From Desulfocapsa sp. (GTDB taxonomy: Bacteria > Desulfobacterota > Desulfobulbia > Desulfobulbales > Desulfocapsaceae): a stretch of 64,000 bases of DNA. Location: NCBI GenBank assembly GCA_022712895.1, contig JAFLJS010000051.1, positions 1-64,000 of the forward strand, given 5' to 3'. Below, in pieces: positions 17,668 through 26,090 of this stretch; position 1 is the first letter of the stretch, and each line of letters begins with the position of its first letter. Below the pieces are notes generated by a model. That model worked only from the letters and a program-made list of their open reading frames with translations, searched no databases and was not told the origin of the DNA. The position numbers and the translations under genes were made by a program.

Positions 17668-18156
17668 ATGGATACTCCAACCCAACGCATGCTCAAAATC
17701 GGAAAGGCCAGTATCGGCCTGATCGGTCTGGATATTGCCCTCAACAAGGCACTGGCAGACAAAATCAACCTTGATGATGCCCCTCAGTATCTGTTTGATG
17801 CCGTTAAGGGAAAGAATTACATTCCTACAGGAATGGCAGACAAATACAAGGGCGCACTACTACGGGAGTACAAGAAGCTATTGGGAATGGAGACGGAAGA
17901 AGACAGAGATCTCATCATACGCATATTTGGTACAGGCTGCATTACCTGCACCGGACTGCGAGATGCTGTTATCGATGCCATGATGAAAGCGAACGTGGCA
18001 GCAGATATCGACATGATCCACGATCCCGATGAAATAGGGAGACACGGAATCTTAGCGACACCTGCATTAATGATCAACGGACAGGTTAAAATTGCCGGTA
18101 TTCACCCCACTCCGGTACAGTTAACAGAGTGGCTACTGGCTGCCGCCTCTAAATAA
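17668..18156 (+). CDS. Thioredoxin-fold protein with CITC redox motif
   Basis: 162 residues. The N-terminal ~85 residues form a small helical domain I do not recognise (LKIGKASIGLIGLDIALNKALAD). The C-terminal ~75 residues are a compact thioredoxin-like fold: RIFGTGCITCTGLRDAVIDAMMKANVAADIDMIHDPDEIGRHGILATPALMINGQVK, with the CxxC pair CITC and the cis-proline in ATPAL. This resembles the small archaeal/deltaproteobacterial glutaredoxin-like redox proteins. No signal peptide, so cytoplasmic. It is followed one base later by a dihydrouridine synthase gene, so the three plus-strand genes form an operon. Confidence 0.8.
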   Translation: MDTPTQRMLKIGKASIGLIGLDIALNKALADKINLDDAPQYLFDAVKGKNYIPTGMADKYKGALLREYKKLLGMETEEDRDLIIRIFGTGCITCTGLRDAVIDAMMKANVAADIDMIHDPDEIGRHGILATPALMINGQVKIAGIHPTPVQLTEWLLAAASK

Positions 18157-18157
18157 A

Positions 18158-19102
18158 ATGACTTCCCACCCCATACTCATTCTGGCCCCCATCCGTGGCA
18201 TCACCGACTGCCACTTTCGCAGCCTGTTTAATCACTATTTCCCTGGATTCGATGAAGCACTTGCACCCTTTATAAACCCACAACGCAGCTCACAATACCA
18301 GCCTAAACAACTCAAGGATCTCCTGCCGGAAGCCAATACCAGCCTCCCCATAACGCCCCAACTCCTGCATACCAACGCAGATGATTTCCTTTTTCTGGCA
18401 ACGCGTTTACATGACATTGGTTATAAAGAGATTAACTGGAATCTTGGTTGTCCGGCGCCCATGGTAACAAAGAAAAAACGTGGCTCGGGATTATTACCCT
18501 ACCCCGAGGAAATCATACAGTTTCTCGACAAGGTGATGCCAAAACTGCCCATGCGGCTTTCCATCAAAACCCGGCTGGGACTGGAAAACCCTGAAGAACT
18601 TCTCTCTCTTCTGCCAGCCCTTGATAACTATCCACTTACTGAAATTATTATCCATGGACGTTTGGGCAAACAGTTGTACAAAGGAACTTCTGATAGGAAA
18701 AACTTTGCTCGCTGCTTAGAGGTAAGCAACCACTCCATCGTCTATAACGGTGATATCGACACGGTAGACACCTTCAAAGAACTTCAACTGCAGTTCCCTG
18801 AAGTTAACAAATGGATGATAGGTAGGGGAGTACTCGCTGACCCATTTCTGGCAGGAGCCATAGTCGGAAGACAGACAACAGACAAACTCCACATGCTGGA
18901 ATGTTTTCACAAAGATCTCTATTCCTGCTACCGCGAACTGCTCTCCGGGCAGGCTCATCTTCTTGGTCGAATGAAACAACTCTGGTATTACCTGAGTGTT
19001 TTTTTTCCACCGCAGAAAAAAACGTGGAAGAAAATAAAAAAATGTAATACTGAACAGCACTATCAAGACGTTATTGATACCTTGTTCAGAGAAAAATCAT
19101 GA
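18158..19102 (+). CDS. tRNA-dihydrouridine synthase
   Basis: FMN-dependent TIM-barrel enzyme that reduces specific uridines in tRNA. 314 residues: LAPIRGITDCHFR at the FMN-binding front, INWNLGCPAPMVTKKKRGSGLL with the catalytic Cys in NLGCPAP, SIKTRLGLENPEE, IIHGRLGKQLYKG, VYNGDIDTVD and MIGRGVLADPFL as the phosphate-binding end. It resembles the DusA/DusC side of the family, but the tRNA position modified cannot be assigned. The stop overlaps the next start as ATGA. Confidence 0.92.
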   Translation: MTSHPILILAPIRGITDCHFRSLFNHYFPGFDEALAPFINPQRSSQYQPKQLKDLLPEANTSLPITPQLLHTNADDFLFLATRLHDIGYKEINWNLGCPAPMVTKKKRGSGLLPYPEEIIQFLDKVMPKLPMRLSIKTRLGLENPEELLSLLPALDNYPLTEIIIHGRLGKQLYKGTSDRKNFARCLEVSNHSIVYNGDIDTVDTFKELQLQFPEVNKWMIGRGVLADPFLAGAIVGRQTTDKLHMLECFHKDLYSCYRELLSGQAHLLGRMKQLWYYLSVFFPPQKKTWKKIKKCNTEQHYQDVIDTLFREKS

Positions 19103-20034
19103 CAACACACAAAACTATTCAACGAATTATAACCCTTTTTCTTGTTCTCAACTTCATTGTACCCTGCGCTTCCCTTGCGGCGCAAGACAAAGGAGGGGGA
19201 AACCAGCAATTAAATCCTTTATATGTTGCCGGAAAAGACTGGCACTCGGAAGATCCGTTGTTCATTTTTGACGAAACCACTATACCAAATGACAACATCT
19301 CTCCTGGTCTTATAGAAGAACGGGAACCCAATCTGGCAGATTATTACAACCAGCTCGATCCTCCAGAACAAGGTGGATTATTTGGTCGCTATTCCATCTT
19401 AGCTGAAGACTCTCTTTATTTCCTGATCCCCGCCTTTGCGATCATGGGTGTTCTTTACTTACTGCCCGAAGACGTTTCCAACTGGGAAAAAGATGATATC
19501 AACTTTCAGCACGGGCTGGATCAGTGGCCAGACAATGTAAGCGGGTGGGAATGGGACAGCGATGACGACTGGATCAACTATATTGGTCATCCCTATTTTG
19601 GTTCAACCTATTATGTGTATGCCAGACATTACGGTTATTCCAGATTGGAATCATTCTGGTTTTCTTTTGCCATTTCAGCATTTTATGAAATCGGTATCGA
19701 AGCCTGGGCAGAACCGGTCTCCATTCAGGATATGATTTTCACCCCGCTTTTAGGAAGTTTACTTGGAGAACTTCTGCTGCCTCTTGAGCGGCAGATCAAG
19801 ATAAATGACAATAAAGTTTTGGGCAGCCAGTTACTTGGCACGGTGTCACTTGCTGTCATCGATCCCTTTGGTCATATTGTACCACCTCTAAAACGTTGGA
19901 CCAAAAAACTTTTTTCGAAAGATGCAGAGTTACAGTTGACTCCTATTTTCTCGTTGGCTGAGCGTGGAAAGCTCGACGGGGAAAGCGGCGGCAAAGAATA
20001 CAGATATGGACTTCAACTTAACGTACAGTGGTAG
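19099..20034 (+). CDS. DUF3943 exported protein
   Basis: 311 residues with an N-terminal signal peptide (IITLFLVLNFIVPCASLAA). The centre matches DUF3943: FNWEKDDINFQHG-like region, WINYIGHPYFGSTYYVYARHYGYSRLESFWFSFAISAFYEIGIEAWAEPVSIQDMIFTPLLGSLLGE. Conserved aromatic/acidic blocks and short hydrophobic helices suggest an envelope protein; no activity is known for the family. It overlaps the dihydrouridine synthase gene by four bases, and its stop is 12 bases from the convergent nucleotidyltransferase gene. Confidence 0.85.
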   Translation: MTTHKTIQRIITLFLVLNFIVPCASLAAQDKGGGNQQLNPLYVAGKDWHSEDPLFIFDETTIPNDNISPGLIEEREPNLADYYNQLDPPEQGGLFGRYSILAEDSLYFLIPAFAIMGVLYLLPEDVSNWEKDDINFQHGLDQWPDNVSGWEWDSDDDWINYIGHPYFGSTYYVYARHYGYSRLESFWFSFAISAFYEIGIEAWAEPVSIQDMIFTPLLGSLLGELLLPLERQIKINDNKVLGSQLLGTVSLAVIDPFGHIVPPLKRWTKKLFSKDAELQLTPIFSLAERGKLDGESGGKEYRYGLQLNVQW

Positions 20035-20046
20035 ATACAGCACTCT

Positions 20047-20919
20047 TCAGACCAGTAAGCGATCGGCATAATCCTCACCATTTCCCAATAGAGCCGTATC
20101 CCATACCACACAACGTGTGAGGTGTAACTCTTTTGGCAGGAGCACATTCCCCACACAAACCCAATCATCAAATTTTTGTTCTGCGGTTTGCTGCTGACAG
20201 AGATTCGTTCCGTCAAAAGATGCTGCAAACTCGCTCCATAAATGAATTTCTCCCTTTAACAGTTGGCCATGCAGGGCAAGATAGTCTTCCACCGTTCCCA
20301 TATCTGTCCAGGAACAACCACTCACGTCTTTTGCCTGAATTTCCTCACCGCTCAGAAGAAGTCGTCGGTAACGATCAATAATGCAGGATTCTCCCCTTTC
20401 CGAAATATCCCTTAATACTTCCGGATCAATGACGTGAAGACCGGTAAAGGCCAGACAGTCCCCACTCCCTTCCTCACCGAATCCGGTCACCATGCCCTGC
20501 TCGACACGTACTTTATTAAATCGCGGATAGTTATGCATGGCCATGGTCACAGCTGCATCGCCAGCCACATGGCTGCGGTACAACTCCAGGAAATCGATGG
20601 AGTGGTAGATATCACCGTTGGTGATGAGCAGAGGTTCATCACGCATGGTCGCCAATGCCATCCGTAACCCTCCACCGGTACCGAGAATAGCTTCCTCTTC
20701 CTGAACAACAACACCTCGCAGCCCTCTAAGGGCCTCGACTATCTGCTCTTTCAGGTGATGGCAATTCACAATAATATGATCAAAACCAGCACGTTGTAAA
20801 CGTTTGATGGTGAGCAAGAGAAGCGGTTCGTTTAACAGGGGAAAGAGAGGTTTGGGACGGAGTTTTGTATAGGGAAGGAGTCGGGTACCGAACCCTGCCG
20901 CCAGTATCATCGCTTGCAT
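20047..20919 (-). CDS. Sugar-phosphate nucleotidyltransferase (MurU/mannose-1-P guanylyltransferase-like)
   Basis: 290 residues with the NTP-transferase opening MILAAGFGTRLLPYTKLRPKPLFPLLNEPLL, containing the G-x-G-T-R loop and the K-P lysine. The ILGTGGG loop and the ITNGDIYH metal-binding Asp follow, with WTDMGTVEDYLAL near the end. The family makes NDP-sugars from sugar-1-phosphates; MurU homologues act on MurNAc-1-phosphate in peptidoglycan recycling. Substrate is not decided by sequence. A diverged copy of this gene's first codons lies at 26704-26758, on the far side of the integron. Confidence 0.88.
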   Translation of the reverse strand: MQAMILAAGFGTRLLPYTKLRPKPLFPLLNEPLLLLTIKRLQRAGFDHIIVNCHHLKEQIVEALRGLRGVVVQEEEAILGTGGGLRMALATMRDEPLLITNGDIYHSIDFLELYRSHVAGDAAVTMAMHNYPRFNKVRVEQGMVTGFGEEGSGDCLAFTGLHVIDPEVLRDISERGESCIIDRYRRLLLSGEEIQAKDVSGCSWTDMGTVEDYLALHGQLLKGEIHLWSEFAASFDGTNLCQQQTAEQKFDDWVCVGNVLLPKELHLTRCVVWDTALLGNGEDYADRLLV

Positions 20920-21615
20920 TTCTTCACCTTTCCCAAAGCTCGTTCAGCCCTTACTACATTACCTTTCAGCGTTAACATTAGTTCCATCTCATTTCGTGAG
21001 TATTTGTATTCTTTCGTCATTTTTAGCTATCTCATAGAACCGCCATAGAACCAGCAGCAAAAAGATCATTCATATATGACACTAAAACAGATGGTTTAAG
21101 ACTACAGATCACGCCTAAAGGTACTACAACATTCCAGTTTTACAAGTGGGTTCCAAGCCATGACCGAATGGGAAGAGATTGCGGAGAAACTTGGTTTGGA
21201 TGTTGCTGTTGTGAAAGCAACTGCTGGAAGGCATACACTTATTACCGAGAAAGATGCTCAAGATTTTGAACGAAGGCAATGATGCAGAATATAGCCGCTT
21301 GAGACAATCGAATGAAAATAAAATCACAACGTTTAATACAAAGCGACACCACAACAAATCTGGAGATGGATGCTCTGTCTATATGTACTTGTTTATATGG
21401 ACTTGCCGATCTGACACTTCGCAAAATTAGGTTTTATAGAATATGACAGGTCAGGAACCATTTCAACCACCCCTAATCCAGAGGTGGTAAATATTGCTCT
21501 TGCACACCTCTATTTGGCTCTTTTTCTCTCTTCAGTAAGGTGTGTACCAAAAAGATATCGGAGACACCTCAAATTGGAGTGTTATTGAGATATTAATATC
21601 TTCGATCTGGCAATG
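20920..21615. other. Left flank of the integron: gene-poor relic DNA
   Basis: About 700 bases with no intact gene. It contains an integrase arm-domain fragment (21054-21170) and a 40-codon plus-strand frame at 21160-21282 (MTEWEEIAEKLGLDVAVVKA and on) that looks coding-like but has no recognisable family. The remaining ~330 bases hold only short inverted repeats, such as GAGGTG/CACCTC near 21480-21510. Confidence 0.5.
21054..21170 (+). pseudogene. Fragment of a phage/island tyrosine integrase (arm DNA-binding domain)
   Basis: The plus strand reads AAKRSFIYDTKTDGLRLQIT followed by PKGTTTFQFYKWVPSH. This matches the N-terminal arm-type DNA-binding domain (DUF4102-like) of P4-type tyrosine integrases, where R-x-F/Y-x-Y-D-T-K-x-x-G-L-x-L-x-V-T-P-x-G-x-K-x-F is typical. 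No start, catalytic domain or continuing frame is present, so it is a scar of an integrated element at the left edge of the island. Confidence 0.6.
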
Positions 21616-21746
21616 TTAACGTTCCGTATCACTGGAAACAAGCGGAATTACCAACCAACGTGGCACGACGATAAGAGATGGAATTTAGCTGGAAACTTGG
21701 CCTGAAAACCGCTGTGCTTGTTTTCCAGTGTACACAATTATTATGC
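21616..21746 (-). repeat. attC-like recombination site of the toxin-antitoxin cassette
   Basis: Follows the toxin stop directly in cassette orientation. On the plus strand TTAAC, five unpaired bases, GTA-TCACTGGAAACAAGC opens the site. GCTTGTTTTCCAGTG-TAC, a short spacer and TTATGC close it. The outer R boxes, unpaired spacer, inner L boxes, an extrahelical base and a broken stem match attC architecture. About 45 bases of the right half (21686-21730) are almost identical to the site at 24698-24822. Confidence 0.75.
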
Positions 21747-22037
21747 GACTATTTCTTCCACTGGTAATATTTGTTTACCGTGTCTTATAGTGAGTATAGA
21801 AATGTTTATTTTTTCAATGCGATAGATTATTCGATAATTTGCTATGATTAATTCTCGAATTTGTTTGCTACCAATTTCTGGGACAACACGGCCCATTTTG
21901 GGTGATGATACAAGTAACTCCACTTCTTGAAAGATTAAGCCGATCCAATTTTTGGCTGCTGCCGGGTTGTCCAAAGCTATATATTCTGCAATTTCTGTTG
22001 TCCTGTCGATGGCAAGAGGTGACCAAATTATTTTCAC
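21741..22037 (-). CDS. RelE/ParE-family toxin in an integron cassette
   Basis: 98 residues with the ParE pattern: WSPLAIDRTTEIAEYIALDNPAAAKNWIGLIFQEVELLVSSPKMGRVVPEI, then IRELIIANYRIIYRI and the closing ISILTIRHGKQ strand. ParE toxins poison DNA gyrase, RelE relatives cut mRNA; the PMxGR and YRIIYRI blocks favour the ParE side. It overlaps the antitoxin by four bases and its stop touches the attC R box. Toxin-antitoxin cassettes are common in chromosomal integrons, where they stabilise the array. Confidence 0.88.
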   Translation of the reverse strand: MKIIWSPLAIDRTTEIAEYIALDNPAAAKNWIGLIFQEVELLVSSPKMGRVVPEIGSKQIRELIIANYRIIYRIEKINISILTIRHGKQILPVEEIVA

Positions 22038-22315
22038 TTGATCACTCTTTTCATTATCATTTCTTTTGCCTCTGTATGGGCAATACCTTTACCATTTTCT
22101 ATTTGGCTGACAGAAGTTTGGATGTCTTTTAATAACTCAAGTTTTTCTTGCATAGCCTCATACTCACCAACATCCAGAAGTACTGCGGCTCCTTTCCCAT
22201 GCTGTGTTATTATTAATGGTCTTTTAGTATCATGGACTTGTTTCATAAAGGAAGCAATGCCTGTTCTAAATTCAGACATTGAACGAATATCCTGGTCGAT
22301 TCTTAACCTATGCAT
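22034..22315 (-). CDS. Phd/YefM-family antitoxin in an integron cassette
   Basis: About 93 residues. MHRLRIDQDIRSMSEFRTGIASFMKQVHDTKRPLIITQHGKGAAVLLDVGEYEAMQEKLELL is the Phd/YefM fold, followed by a helical toxin-binding tail. I chose the ATG at 22315 because GGAGG lies seven bases upstream; a frame starting at 22345 would begin upstream of that site. The gene starts about 75 bases after the preceding attC boundary, leaving room for its own promoter, as is usual for such cassettes. Confidence 0.88.
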   Translation of the reverse strand: MHRLRIDQDIRSMSEFRTGIASFMKQVHDTKRPLIITQHGKGAAVLLDVGEYEAMQEKLELLKDIQTSVSQIENGKGIAHTEAKEMIMKRVIK

Positions 22316-22388
22316 ACATGCACCTCCAAAAGTATTTTTGTACATTATACAGTACTATTGTTTGTGCGTCGAAATGTTTTTTAAAAAG

Positions 22389-22477
22389 GCATAACGCCTG
22401 CATCACTGGTTCAAAAAAGCTAGGCTGAGGCTCTTTTCAGCCTAGCTTTTTTGAACCAGCGGATGTTTTTGTTAGCA
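22389..22477 (-). repeat. attC site with perfect 23-bp central hairpin
   Basis: In cassette orientation the order is GCTAAC, AAAAA, CATC, CG, then a perfect 23-bp stem beginning CTGGTTC, an 8-base loop, the stem back to CCAG, T, GATG, CAGGC and GTTATGC. TAAC/GTTA are the R boxes, AAAAA versus CAGGC the unpaired central spacer, CATC/GATG the L boxes, and CG versus T the extrahelical position. This is textbook attC structure, ending 10 bases from the stop of the tautomerase-like gene. Confidence 0.88.
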
Positions 22478-22487
22478 ACATTTGGAA

Positions 22488-22832
22488 TTAAAGCTTATTC
22501 TTATTGCAATAATTGGTATTTTCAAATTCTATAACGTTAGCCCCTATATTAGGCACTGTAGGCAACAATGATGTTAATCCTTGGACTATTTTTCTAGATA
22601 AACCTGCTTTTTGTTCATTACTTCTACCTTCCATTATATGGGCAAACACATGGATAAAATCTTCAATTTTATTTCCCGTTGAGTATTTCTTAAACGAATT
22701 AACTCTTACTTTTATATCATTTTCATTAAACAGTTTAGTTGATTTTGCAGCCAAGTGAACTTGCTCAATAATTTTTTCTTCAGAATGTAATTCAAAAATA
22801 CTTTCAGAGCAATCTACTAAAAAATGGGGCAT
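22488..22832 (-). CDS. 5-carboxymethyl-2-hydroxymuconate isomerase-like tautomerase cassette
   Basis: 114 residues opening MPHFLVDCSESIFELH, the pattern of the CHMI branch of the tautomerase superfamily, in which Pro1 (exposed after Met removal) is the catalytic base. The later VRVNSFKKYSTGNKIEDFIHVFAHIMEGRSNEQKAGLSRKIVQGL block matches the family's IxxGRSxExRxxxxxxL segment. An AGGAG site five bases before the ATG at 22832 supports this start over the longer frame from 22877. In homoprotocatechuate degradation CHMI isomerises a dienol; no other genes of that pathway are here, so the substrate in this setting is unknown. Confidence 0.8.
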   Translation of the reverse strand: MPHFLVDCSESIFELHSEEKIIEQVHLAAKSTKLFNENDIKVRVNSFKKYSTGNKIEDFIHVFAHIMEGRSNEQKAGLSRKIVQGLTSLLPTVPNIGANVIEFENTNYCNKNKL

Positions 22833-22860
22833 TATTTCTCCTATGGATATATACGGTACT

Positions 22861-22985
22861 GCTAACATGATGATCACCGATTTATCCGGTGCATTATTTT
22901 GTTATTAAAATATTGTTACAAGAGTCAAGGGCCGACTTGACCCCTAATATCTTTGACCCCTAATATCTTATGTTTTTTGTCATTA
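22861..22985 (-). repeat. Possible decayed attC with a 16-bp tandem duplication
   Basis: Between the beta-helix gene and the tautomerase-like gene. A GTTAGC core (22866-22861, minus) lies 28 bases before the next start, the distance seen at other cassette junctions. A TGACAAAAAACAT stretch near the upstream gene's stop recalls the R''/spacer/L'' end of the neighbouring attC. The middle does not fold properly; it holds TTGACCCCTAATATCT twice in tandem (22937-22968) and a GTCAAG/CTTGAC hairpin. I regard it as a degraded site. Confidence 0.35.
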
Positions 22986-22994
22986 AAGCTATAA

Positions 22995-24659
22995 TTATTT
23001 TTTACTGAATTTTCTGAATGCAACTACTGTTTGATAGATTAATATCCCTTCAAGAATCCTGTATATAAAATCTATTGAAAATGAACAAGCTGTCCATCTT
23101 CCTTTTGCAATAAATTCAATGCTATGTGTTGGATTAATGAATTCAAATATATTTTTCCAATATCCGTGAGTATCATCTACATCTAGACTGAACAGAAAAA
23201 AAGAATAGAAGATAATAGATGAAAGCATTATCAGCTTAATTGGTTGCCACCAATTCAAACCAAAATTGTTTGTCTTTTCATTAAAAATTAATGTGATTAT
23301 ATCCTGCATTCTTCCATCTTTTAGCCACCCATTATTGTGTTTACAAAAAATATCTTTTACAAAGAAACGCTTGAAATCTTTGTTATTACATCTACTTTCT
23401 AATATAAGTCTTTTATGGTATTGCATTTCTTTTGCGTAAAACAATAAAGCTTGTGGTTGATCATTATTATCATGAGCAACGTTTTTTAGAACCCTATATG
23501 TGTCTCTTTTTTTAGCAATTTCAGTTATGCCATCCTCATAATATTGCCCAACCTCAACTACTTCTTTCCATTGCATGTTTGTGTAACGTATATTGGCAAA
23601 AATATTGTCAAAGAGCGTTACAGTTGTGAATGAAGTTAAGCATATGGCTTGGAAGTCGGCATCGCCTATGGATGTGTTATCAATTTGAAATAAGATTCCT
23701 TTTTCATCACCAAACACATTGATTTTGTATAGTTTAAATCTCCCTATGTTTCTAAAATTACTAAGAACATAGTTATTAAAATGACAATCTCCTATATTAA
23801 GTTCCGAATTCTGAGGATTGCGTAAATTTGAGATAATAAAATCATCTACCTCAAGGTAACCAATGCGTATGTAAGCGTTATCATCAACATGACAATCGAT
23901 TATCTTTAATGACTTTAATTTTGCCTTGTTACTTTGTTGCTCCTCATAACCTCCACATTCTTCACTTCTTATTTTTAATCTCGATTTAATTGTGGATTTT
24001 TTGAATTCAATCACTCCATTTTCTTGATTTTTAAGATAAATTTCAAAAATGCTGAATTCACATTTCTCGATTAACAATTTAAAAAACGTATTGTCTTTAT
24101 AATTATCCTGATTCCCGTTAAAGGGGGATAATACGAACATTGCACGATAAAATGTAACTGCGCCTTTGAATGTGCACGTATAGTCAAACTGAGAATAATC
24201 ATACTGATACAGCCACGTATCATCAGGAGTATAGGTATAAACCTCCTTTAAAAAGGTACAGTTTTGATAAATAACATCATCAACATTTTTAAGTAACTTA
24301 TAATTACGTATCGTCCAATCATCATGAAAGTGACAGTCCTGAAAAAAGAATTCAGGCTTACTTAAATCAAGATAACTTGTAAAAAAGTGGCAATTATCAA
24401 AATGTATTTGTTTTAATGGTTTTAATATTTTTATGTAATTAATTGTCGATTGTATATCTGGTTTTGGAAATACAATACCAAAAAAATGGCAGAATTCATT
24501 GTTTCCAATATTCTTTTCCGTTACATAGTTTTTTAGTGAATCGTAAAAATCTGAGCGTATGGTAAAAAAGTCTAATTCTTCTTTTGAACAGTGCAAGATG
24601 CATTCATCAAACTCGTCATAGGTATTTAGATTGCATTTAGAATTACTACATATGCTCAT
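22995..24659 (-). CDS. Beta-helix (pentapeptide-like) protein with C-terminal membrane segments
   Basis: 554 residues, AT-rich. The N-terminal ~340 residues consist of strand-sized repeats such as FFQDCHFHDDW, DVIYQNCTF and LKIIDCHVDDNAYI, spaced like a right-handed beta-helix of the pentapeptide-repeat type. A helical stretch follows (EIAKKRDTYRVLKNVAHDNNDQPQALLFYAKEMQYHKR). Two membrane segments end it: PIKLIMLSSIIFYSFFLFSL and FIYRILEGILIYQTVVAFRKFSKK. Similar C-termini occur in pentapeptide membrane proteins related to ion channels. Function unknown. It is unusually long for an integron cassette. Confidence 0.75.
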   Translation of the reverse strand: MSICSNSKCNLNTYDEFDECILHCSKEELDFFTIRSDFYDSLKNYVTEKNIGNNEFCHFFGIVFPKPDIQSTINYIKILKPLKQIHFDNCHFFTSYLDLSKPEFFFQDCHFHDDWTIRNYKLLKNVDDVIYQNCTFLKEVYTYTPDDTWLYQYDYSQFDYTCTFKGAVTFYRAMFVLSPFNGNQDNYKDNTFFKLLIEKCEFSIFEIYLKNQENGVIEFKKSTIKSRLKIRSEECGGYEEQQSNKAKLKSLKIIDCHVDDNAYIRIGYLEVDDFIISNLRNPQNSELNIGDCHFNNYVLSNFRNIGRFKLYKINVFGDEKGILFQIDNTSIGDADFQAICLTSFTTVTLFDNIFANIRYTNMQWKEVVEVGQYYEDGITEIAKKRDTYRVLKNVAHDNNDQPQALLFYAKEMQYHKRLILESRCNNKDFKRFFVKDIFCKHNNGWLKDGRMQDIITLIFNEKTNNFGLNWWQPIKLIMLSSIIFYSFFLFSLDVDDTHGYWKNIFEFINPTHSIEFIAKGRWTACSFSIDFIYRILEGILIYQTVVAFRKFSKK

Positions 24660-24697
24660 TATTAAACCTCTTTAGAGTTCAGTGTCCTGCTAGTAAA

Positions 24698-24822
24698 CAT
24701 AACGTTCAGTATCACTTGAAACAAGCAAGTTTACCGACCAATGTGATACGCAGATAGCAGTTCAAATTTAGCTGGAAACTTGGCCTGAAAAACGCTGTGC
24801 TTGTTTTCCAGTGAATACCTTT
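24698..24822 (-). repeat. attC site of the first cassette, split by a group II intron
   Basis: One side reads CATAAC, GTTCA, GTAT-CACTTGAAACAAGC; the other GCTTGTTTTCCAGTGAATAC, CTTT, and then the intron begins. The complementary R box resumes beyond the intron as TATACC (25510-25515), matching the GTTATACC core at the attI junction 580 bases further on. Joined, the halves make an attC of about 130 bases very similar to the one at 21616-21746. It closes the cassette carrying the coiled-coil membrane protein. Confidence 0.75.
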
Positions 24823-25509
24823 GTGTACGCCCAGCATGGGCGTGAACTAATGGGGTTAAAGTCCCCTGTAGGTGTTCCATGTAACGTTGTGAAACGTAAC
24901 ATAAATTACTAGCCGATGGCAAGGGCGTTACCGTGAGGTAGGGTTTGAAGGAAGCCTAAGTGCAAAGATATGAGGCAACGTACAGAAATATCATATAAGG
25001 CCGAGTCTCTGGAGAAGTCAGCACAACATGATTAAGTCAAGGAACAGGAGATACGGTAAATGATACGCTCGGAGTCTCGTCCCTCGCTTACCTGCATATC
25101 GGAAGTTCATGTTCTTATCCGGGGAGATCTGTATTCCATGCAGTATGAAATCATTTCTAGTGAAACCACCGGTGGGGTTCTGGTATACAAACATCCTGGC
25201 ACAGACAAGAAATGTCCCGCCCTGTCTGTGAGGTACGAAATAGGTAAGCGAGGAATGAGACTCCGAACGGCAAGGGTAATGCCTTGGACACGGTGAAGGG
25301 CTGAACTTTAAGGAGAGTAAAAGGCCGCCAATGGCTCTGGATATACGTTGAATCCGAATGGAGGAGTAATGTTCAGGCGTTAATTGGCGAAACCAGTTCA
25401 GGGTTTTACGTCCGGTTACGGCCTGACAACCTTAAGGAAACGCCCCGTGCGGAGCCGCATGCGGGGTGTTGTGGGGGCTTGGGGGAGAAAAACCCCCGGG
25501 CTACCCGAT
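24823..25509 (+). mobile_element. ORF-less group II intron inserted in attC
   Basis: Starts GTGTACGCCCAGCATGGGCG, the GTGYG-type 5' end with the first domain I stem. The long structured middle has no reverse-transcriptase frame. It ends with a domain V-like hairpin (GGAGCCGCATGCGGGG, about 25450-25467), then GGGGGCTTGGGGG/CCCCCGGGC pairing and CTACCCGAT at the 3' end. I assign about 687 bases. It is on the plus strand, opposite to the cassettes. The encoded protein is missing, so splicing or mobility would need help in trans. Short open frames inside it are not credible genes. The subclass was not determined. Confidence 0.8.
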
Positions 25510-25519
25510 TATACCGTGA

Positions 25520-26065
25520 TTATTGTAGTGGGTAGCTCTTAAGCAGTGATTTTTTGTAGTTATCTACCGAGTCGTTAAATTTCTCGAGGATTTCTGTTAT
25601 TATAGCAGCATGCTTAGTGCTATTAGCACCTGACTTTTTGTATAATATCTTGTAGCTATGTTGTAAGTCAGAAGCATCATCTCTATATTTTTTTATTTTA
25701 TTCAGGTCATCATGGCATTTTGGAAAATATAATTCAGCAAGCATAAACAAACGATGCGAATCAAAATCTGGTTTATCTGCTTCAATTTGTAAATCTAGCG
25801 CTTGGTCATAGGTTAACTCGCCAACCATTACTTTTCTTAGAGTAGTATGGTGGATCACCATTGCTCCCGCCCATTTTTCTAATGAAACAAATAATTCTTC
25901 TATTCTTTGACGATGAATGTCATCTTTAAGCTGGTCATTTTCATTTTTCAGGGTGGTCAGTAATTGCTTATGATTTGAACGGTTCGCAAGTAGTACTCCA
26001 AGCAAGGTAAACACACCTGTAACAATAGAAACAATTGGTGCTATGTAGGTGTTTTGTTCAGACAT
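25520..26065 (-). CDS. Membrane-anchored coiled-coil protein, first integron cassette
   Basis: 181 residues. One N-terminal membrane segment (IAPIVSIVTGVFTLLGVLLA) is followed by NRSNHKQLLTTLKNENDQLKDDIHRQRIEELF, a heptad-like coiled coil, and then a helical cytoplasmic domain (HDDLNKIKKYRDDASDLQHSYKILYKKS). I do not recognise the family. It begins 26 bases after the attI-like junction, and its stop is 10 bases from the intron that now splits its attC, so it would be the first, best expressed cassette from a Pc promoter. Confidence 0.7.
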   Translation of the reverse strand: MSEQNTYIAPIVSIVTGVFTLLGVLLANRSNHKQLLTTLKNENDQLKDDIHRQRIEELFVSLEKWAGAMVIHHTTLRKVMVGELTYDQALDLQIEADKPDFDSHRLFMLAELYFPKCHDDLNKIKKYRDDASDLQHSYKILYKKSGANSTKHAAIITEILEKFNDSVDNYKKSLLKSYPLQ

Positions 26066-26090
26066 TGTTCCGATGTATTGTTGATTGATT

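Noticed and set aside
22880-22994. Intact attC between the beta-helix and tautomerase-like cassettes
   Set aside because: R-box-like words are present, but the stem does not fold and a 16-bp tandem repeat occupies the middle; listed only as a possible decayed site.
24731-25296. Open frames on both strands inside the intron region (24731-24922 minus; 25060-25296 plus)
   Set aside because: They lie within the structured group II intron and attC, have no family match or ribosome site, and the intron explains the sequence.
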